Made by a program: the position numbers and the translations under genes. 64,000 nt of DNA from Defluviitoga tunisiensis (GTDB taxonomy: Bacteria > Thermotogota > Thermotogae > Petrotogales > Petrotogaceae): NCBI RefSeq assembly GCF_000953715.1, contig NZ_LN824141.1:1168001-1232000 (forward strand), in the 5' to 3' direction. A model generated the notes under the pieces. It saw only the letters and a program-made list of their open reading frames with translations, made no database searches and was not told the origin of the DNA. Positions within the stretch are counted from its first letter, which is position 1. Every line of letters starts with the position of its first letter. Of this stretch, positions 61,954 to 64,000 are shown piece by piece.

Positions 61954-62954
61954 AGCTTTTTACTAAATACATGACGCGAAACGATTGCTATACAGCAGGT
62001 CGCAAAATCACGCCTAAAGGAATCATGGTACATTCGACGGCTGTGCCGGGTGTAATGGCGGCTGAGTGGTTTTCCCGTTGAAACAAATCTTACAAAGCCG
62101 GTGAAATAAACAGGCAGGTATGTGTACATGCTTTTGTAGACGATAAAGAGGTTTGGCAATACTTGCCTTGGGATCATCGCGGGTGGCATGCAGGAGGAGC
62201 AGCCAACAATACCCATATTGGCTTTGAAATCTGTGAGCCTGCTGGGTTTTCGTATAAATCCGGGTCGGTAATGGTGGGTTATGATGCAGCAAAGCAGGAA
62301 GATTATTTCCGTAAAGCGTGGCAGAATACTGTTGAACTCTGCGTTATGCTCTGCAAGAAGTACGGTCTTAATGAGAATGACATCATCTGCCACTCCGAAG
62401 GATATAAGCTCGGTATTGCCAGCAACCATGCTGATGTGATGCACTGGTTTCCCAAGCATGGGGAGAATATGGACACTTTCCGTAAAGCAGTAAAAAAAGC
62501 GCTGGAGAACAGTACAGATACCAATACTGATATTGGAATTGGAGATATGGTGGAGTTTAAGGACAGTGTAAAGAATTACTACCCCGGCAGTGTGGAAGTT
62601 CCAACGTGGGTTAAAAATGACTATTACCACAGGGTCACGCAGACTTTATACAAAGGCAAGCCGGTCATAAAAGGCGGCAAAGAATGTGTTTTGCTTGGCA
62701 AAAAGGTTAAGAAATCCGGCGGTCAAGAAATTGCAGGCATAAACACTTGGGTAGCAAAAGAAAACCTTGCAATTGTAAACAGCATTCCTGATAACAAGGG
62801 CAATAGAACCTATACAGTTCAAAAAGGCGACACCTTATGGAGAATAGCGGAAAAAGAACTCGGCAGAGGAACAAGATATCCGGAGATTAAGGAACTCAAT
62901 GGCCTGACTTCAGATACTATTTACCCCGGACAAGTTCTCAAATTGCCGGAATAA
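61950..62954 (+). pseudogene. N-acetylmuramoyl-L-alanine amidase with LysM, interrupted by TGA
   Basis: Endolysin of about 334 codons if read through. Starts MKLFTKYMTRNDCYTAGRKI at ATG 61950; Amidase_2 domain with zinc His in IMVHST, then WFSR, an in-frame TGA at 62079-62081 (codon 44), then [20 protein letters not shown] continuing in the same frame. Relatives have Trp at this place ([17 protein letters not shown]), so a single TGG to TGA change explains it. The C-terminal LysM domain ([20 protein letters not shown]) is intact. Restart at an internal TTG would lack the first zinc ligand. Probably inactive, a suppressed stop, or a sequencing error. Confidence 0.88.
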
Positions 62955-62961
62955 CGATAAA

Positions 62962-62994
62962 GGACAGCTAATCGCGACTGTCCTAAGTTTTTAT
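62962..62994 (+). terminator. Terminator after the lysis genes
   Basis: GGACAG (62962-62967) / CTGTCC (62978-62983) followed by TAAGTTTTTAT. Confidence 0.75.
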
Positions 62995-63007
62995 AGGAGG
63001 TGCTTGA

Positions 63008-63226
63008 ATGATAGAGGCGGCTAATCATTTACCATATAACCCGCAGGAAACGAACTATACAAAGATATCACAGGAGGAAATTCAAAGAGAGGTTGATTAC
63101 TGGCGGGCGTACAAAATTCTGCAGAGGATGCTTAAGGCGGGACTGATTTCAGAAGAAGAATTCAACAAAATCGACAAGTTGAACCGCAAAACTTTCTCGC
63201 CGATGTATGCACAGCTTATGGCCTAA
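63008..63226 (+). CDS. Small SHOCT-like protein upstream of recombinase
   Basis: 72 residues; the C-terminal part EVDYWRAYKILQRMLKAGLI, SEEEFNKIDKL has the SHOCT-like short helical pattern. Such proteins commonly precede large serine recombinases in Clostridial prophages. A role in recombination control is a guess from position. GGAGG 8 nt before the ATG. Confidence 0.75.
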   Translation: MIEAANHLPYNPQETNYTKISQEEIQREVDYWRAYKILQRMLKAGLISEEEFNKIDKLNRKTFSPMYAQLMA

Positions 63227-63287
63227 TTAGCTTGCTATTAGCGGCACACAGAGGTAACATGTCACATGCCCAAAGGAGGTGAAAACA

Positions 63288-64000
63288 GTGAGAAAGGTAA
63301 CAAGGATTGATGGAAACAATGCTCTCCAAGCTTTCAAGCCAAAGGTGAGGGTAGCGGCTTATTGCAGGGTTTCAACAGACAGTGATGAGCAAATGGCAAG
63401 CCTGGAAGCACAAAAGGACCATTATGAATCCTATATAAAAGCAAATCCTGATTGGGAATTTGCAGGGATTTATTATGATGAAGGCATATCAGGCACAAAA
63501 AAGGAAAACCGAACTGGACTTTTGAGACTGCTTGCAGATTGCGAAAACAAAAAAATTGACTTTATTATAACCAAGTCGGTCAGCAGATTTGCCAGAAACA
63601 CAACCGACTGTATTGAGATGGTGAGAAAACTTACCGATCTCGGTGTTTTCATCTATTTCGAGAAAGAGAATATAAACACACAGCGCATGGAAGGCGAATT
63701 GGTGCTGACAATTTTGAGCAGTCTTGCAGAAAACGAGTCATTATCCATTGCAGAAAATAGTAAGTGGTCTATCAGACGTAGGTTCCAAAACGGAACATAC
63801 AAAATTTCGTATCCTCCCTATGGTTACGATTATGTGGATGGAAAGCTATTTATCAATAAAGAACAGGCTGAAATCGTAAAGCGGATTTTTTCCGAGGCTT
63901 TGGACGGTAAAGGCACACAGAAAATTGCAGATGGGCTAAATTCCGATAAAATCCCAACAAAGAGAGGTTCACACTGGACAGCGACAACTATCCGCGGCAT
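63288..64000 (+). CDS. Large serine recombinase, 3' end beyond window
   Basis: Prophage integrase/excisionase core. Starts at GTG 63288 behind AAAGGAGG; 237 codons visible. Resolvase domain with catalytic Ser in VRVAAYCRVSTDSDEQMASL (Ser29), FAGIYYDEGISGTKKENRTG and ITKSVSRFARNTTDC; the recombinase domain begins GYDYVDGKLFINKEQAEIVK. The long zinc-ribbon/coiled-coil C-terminus lies outside the window. Gene at the right end of the late module, as usual, so attR should lie shortly beyond. Confidence 0.93.
   Translation, partial: MRKVTRIDGNNALQAFKPKVRVAAYCRVSTDSDEQMASLEAQKDHYESYIKANPDWEFAGIYYDEGISGTKKENRTGLLRLLADCENKKIDFIITKSVSRFARNTTDCIEMVRKLTDLGVFIYFEKENINTQRMEGELVLTILSSLAENESLSIAENSKWSIRRRFQNGTYKISYPPYGYDYVDGKLFINKEQAEIVKRIFSEALDGKGTQKIADGLNSDKIPTKRGSHWTATTIRG

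Larger units (their letters stand above)
36900..64000 (+). mobile_element. Siphovirus-type prophage (HK97-like head, cos type), right end beyond window
   Basis: Contiguous late module in standard order from terS to lysis and a large serine recombinase. Composition is clearly more GC-rich than the 1-29 kb host part, and all proteins are of Clostridial-phage type. The left border is taken at the IS21 end; no attachment site was found. Repressor, replication and antirepressor genes are absent on the left and may lie beyond 64,000 or be lost. Confidence 0.85.

Noticed and set aside
62079-62081. UGA read as Trp throughout the phage (alternative code)
   Set aside because: Several phage genes with clear ends stop at TGA (for example terS and the 230-aa protein), so recoding would fuse genes. 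A point lesion is simpler.

Overview
Organism. Positions 1 to about 29,100 look like the chromosome of a Thermotogota bacterium, most likely of the Petrotogales (Petrotoga/Defluviitoga-like). The DNA is very AT-rich, promoters are near-consensus with TTG/GTG starts common, and the gene set fits: flgM-N-K-L-fliW-csrA, an archaeal-type 1-Cys peroxiredoxin, MgtE, and a ROK-controlled sugar ABC operon. The assignment rests on recognised protein resemblance, not on a search. From about 29,400 the base composition rises and the proteins become those of Firmicute (Clostridia) mobile DNA.

Host part. On the minus strand lie a chemotaxis receptor cut by the window edge, an acetyltransferase, and an operon for chitin or chito-oligosaccharides read from 9,205 down to 1,728: ROK repressor, GH3 beta-N-acetylhexosaminidase, sugar-binding protein, two permeases and a secreted GH18 chitinase. 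A clear promoter overlaps a palindromic operator in front of it, and a clear terminator closes it. Next come cheW, then the late-flagellar/csrA operon, peroxiredoxin, mgtE, a 1.2-kb gene-free stretch with a tandem hairpin repeat, and a run of plus-strand genes: M24 peptidase, cyclodeaminase-like protein, tgt, a small unknown, a VanZ-like protein, a TPR protein and a large exported protein. A small IS605-type relic (26.9-27.8 kb) carries a structured RNA that looks like an omegaRNA, followed by only the C-terminal third of an IscB nuclease. rlmD ends the host block.

Accessory part. 29.4-34.5 kb is a type III restriction-modification locus with a small HTH gene. 34.5-36.84 kb is an IS21-family element (istA, istB). 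From about 36.9 kb to beyond the window end is a siphovirus-type (HK97-like, cos-type) prophage. It runs cos-like region, terS, two tandem ParB-methyltransferase fusions, an amidoligase/gamma-glutamylcyclotransferase cluster, terL, portal, protease, capsid, connectors, tail tube, G/GT frameshift pair, tape measure, Dit, Tal, tail fibre-like proteins, GH18, holin, amidase and a large serine recombinase. Repressor and replication genes are not seen on the left.

Special cargo. Two minus-strand genes interrupt the plus-strand late operon. One is an unknown 134-aa gene between terL and portal, whose promoter -10 box sits exactly between the arms of a 12-bp palindrome. The other is an Erm-type 23S rRNA methyltransferase in the tail region, with its own promoter, a nine-codon leader peptide (MCGIFRIRK) and an attenuator hairpin. 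Two genes carry apparent lesions: a TGA in the amidase and a one-base frameshift in a DUF4314 gene. The prophage may therefore be decaying, or the assembly may contain errors.
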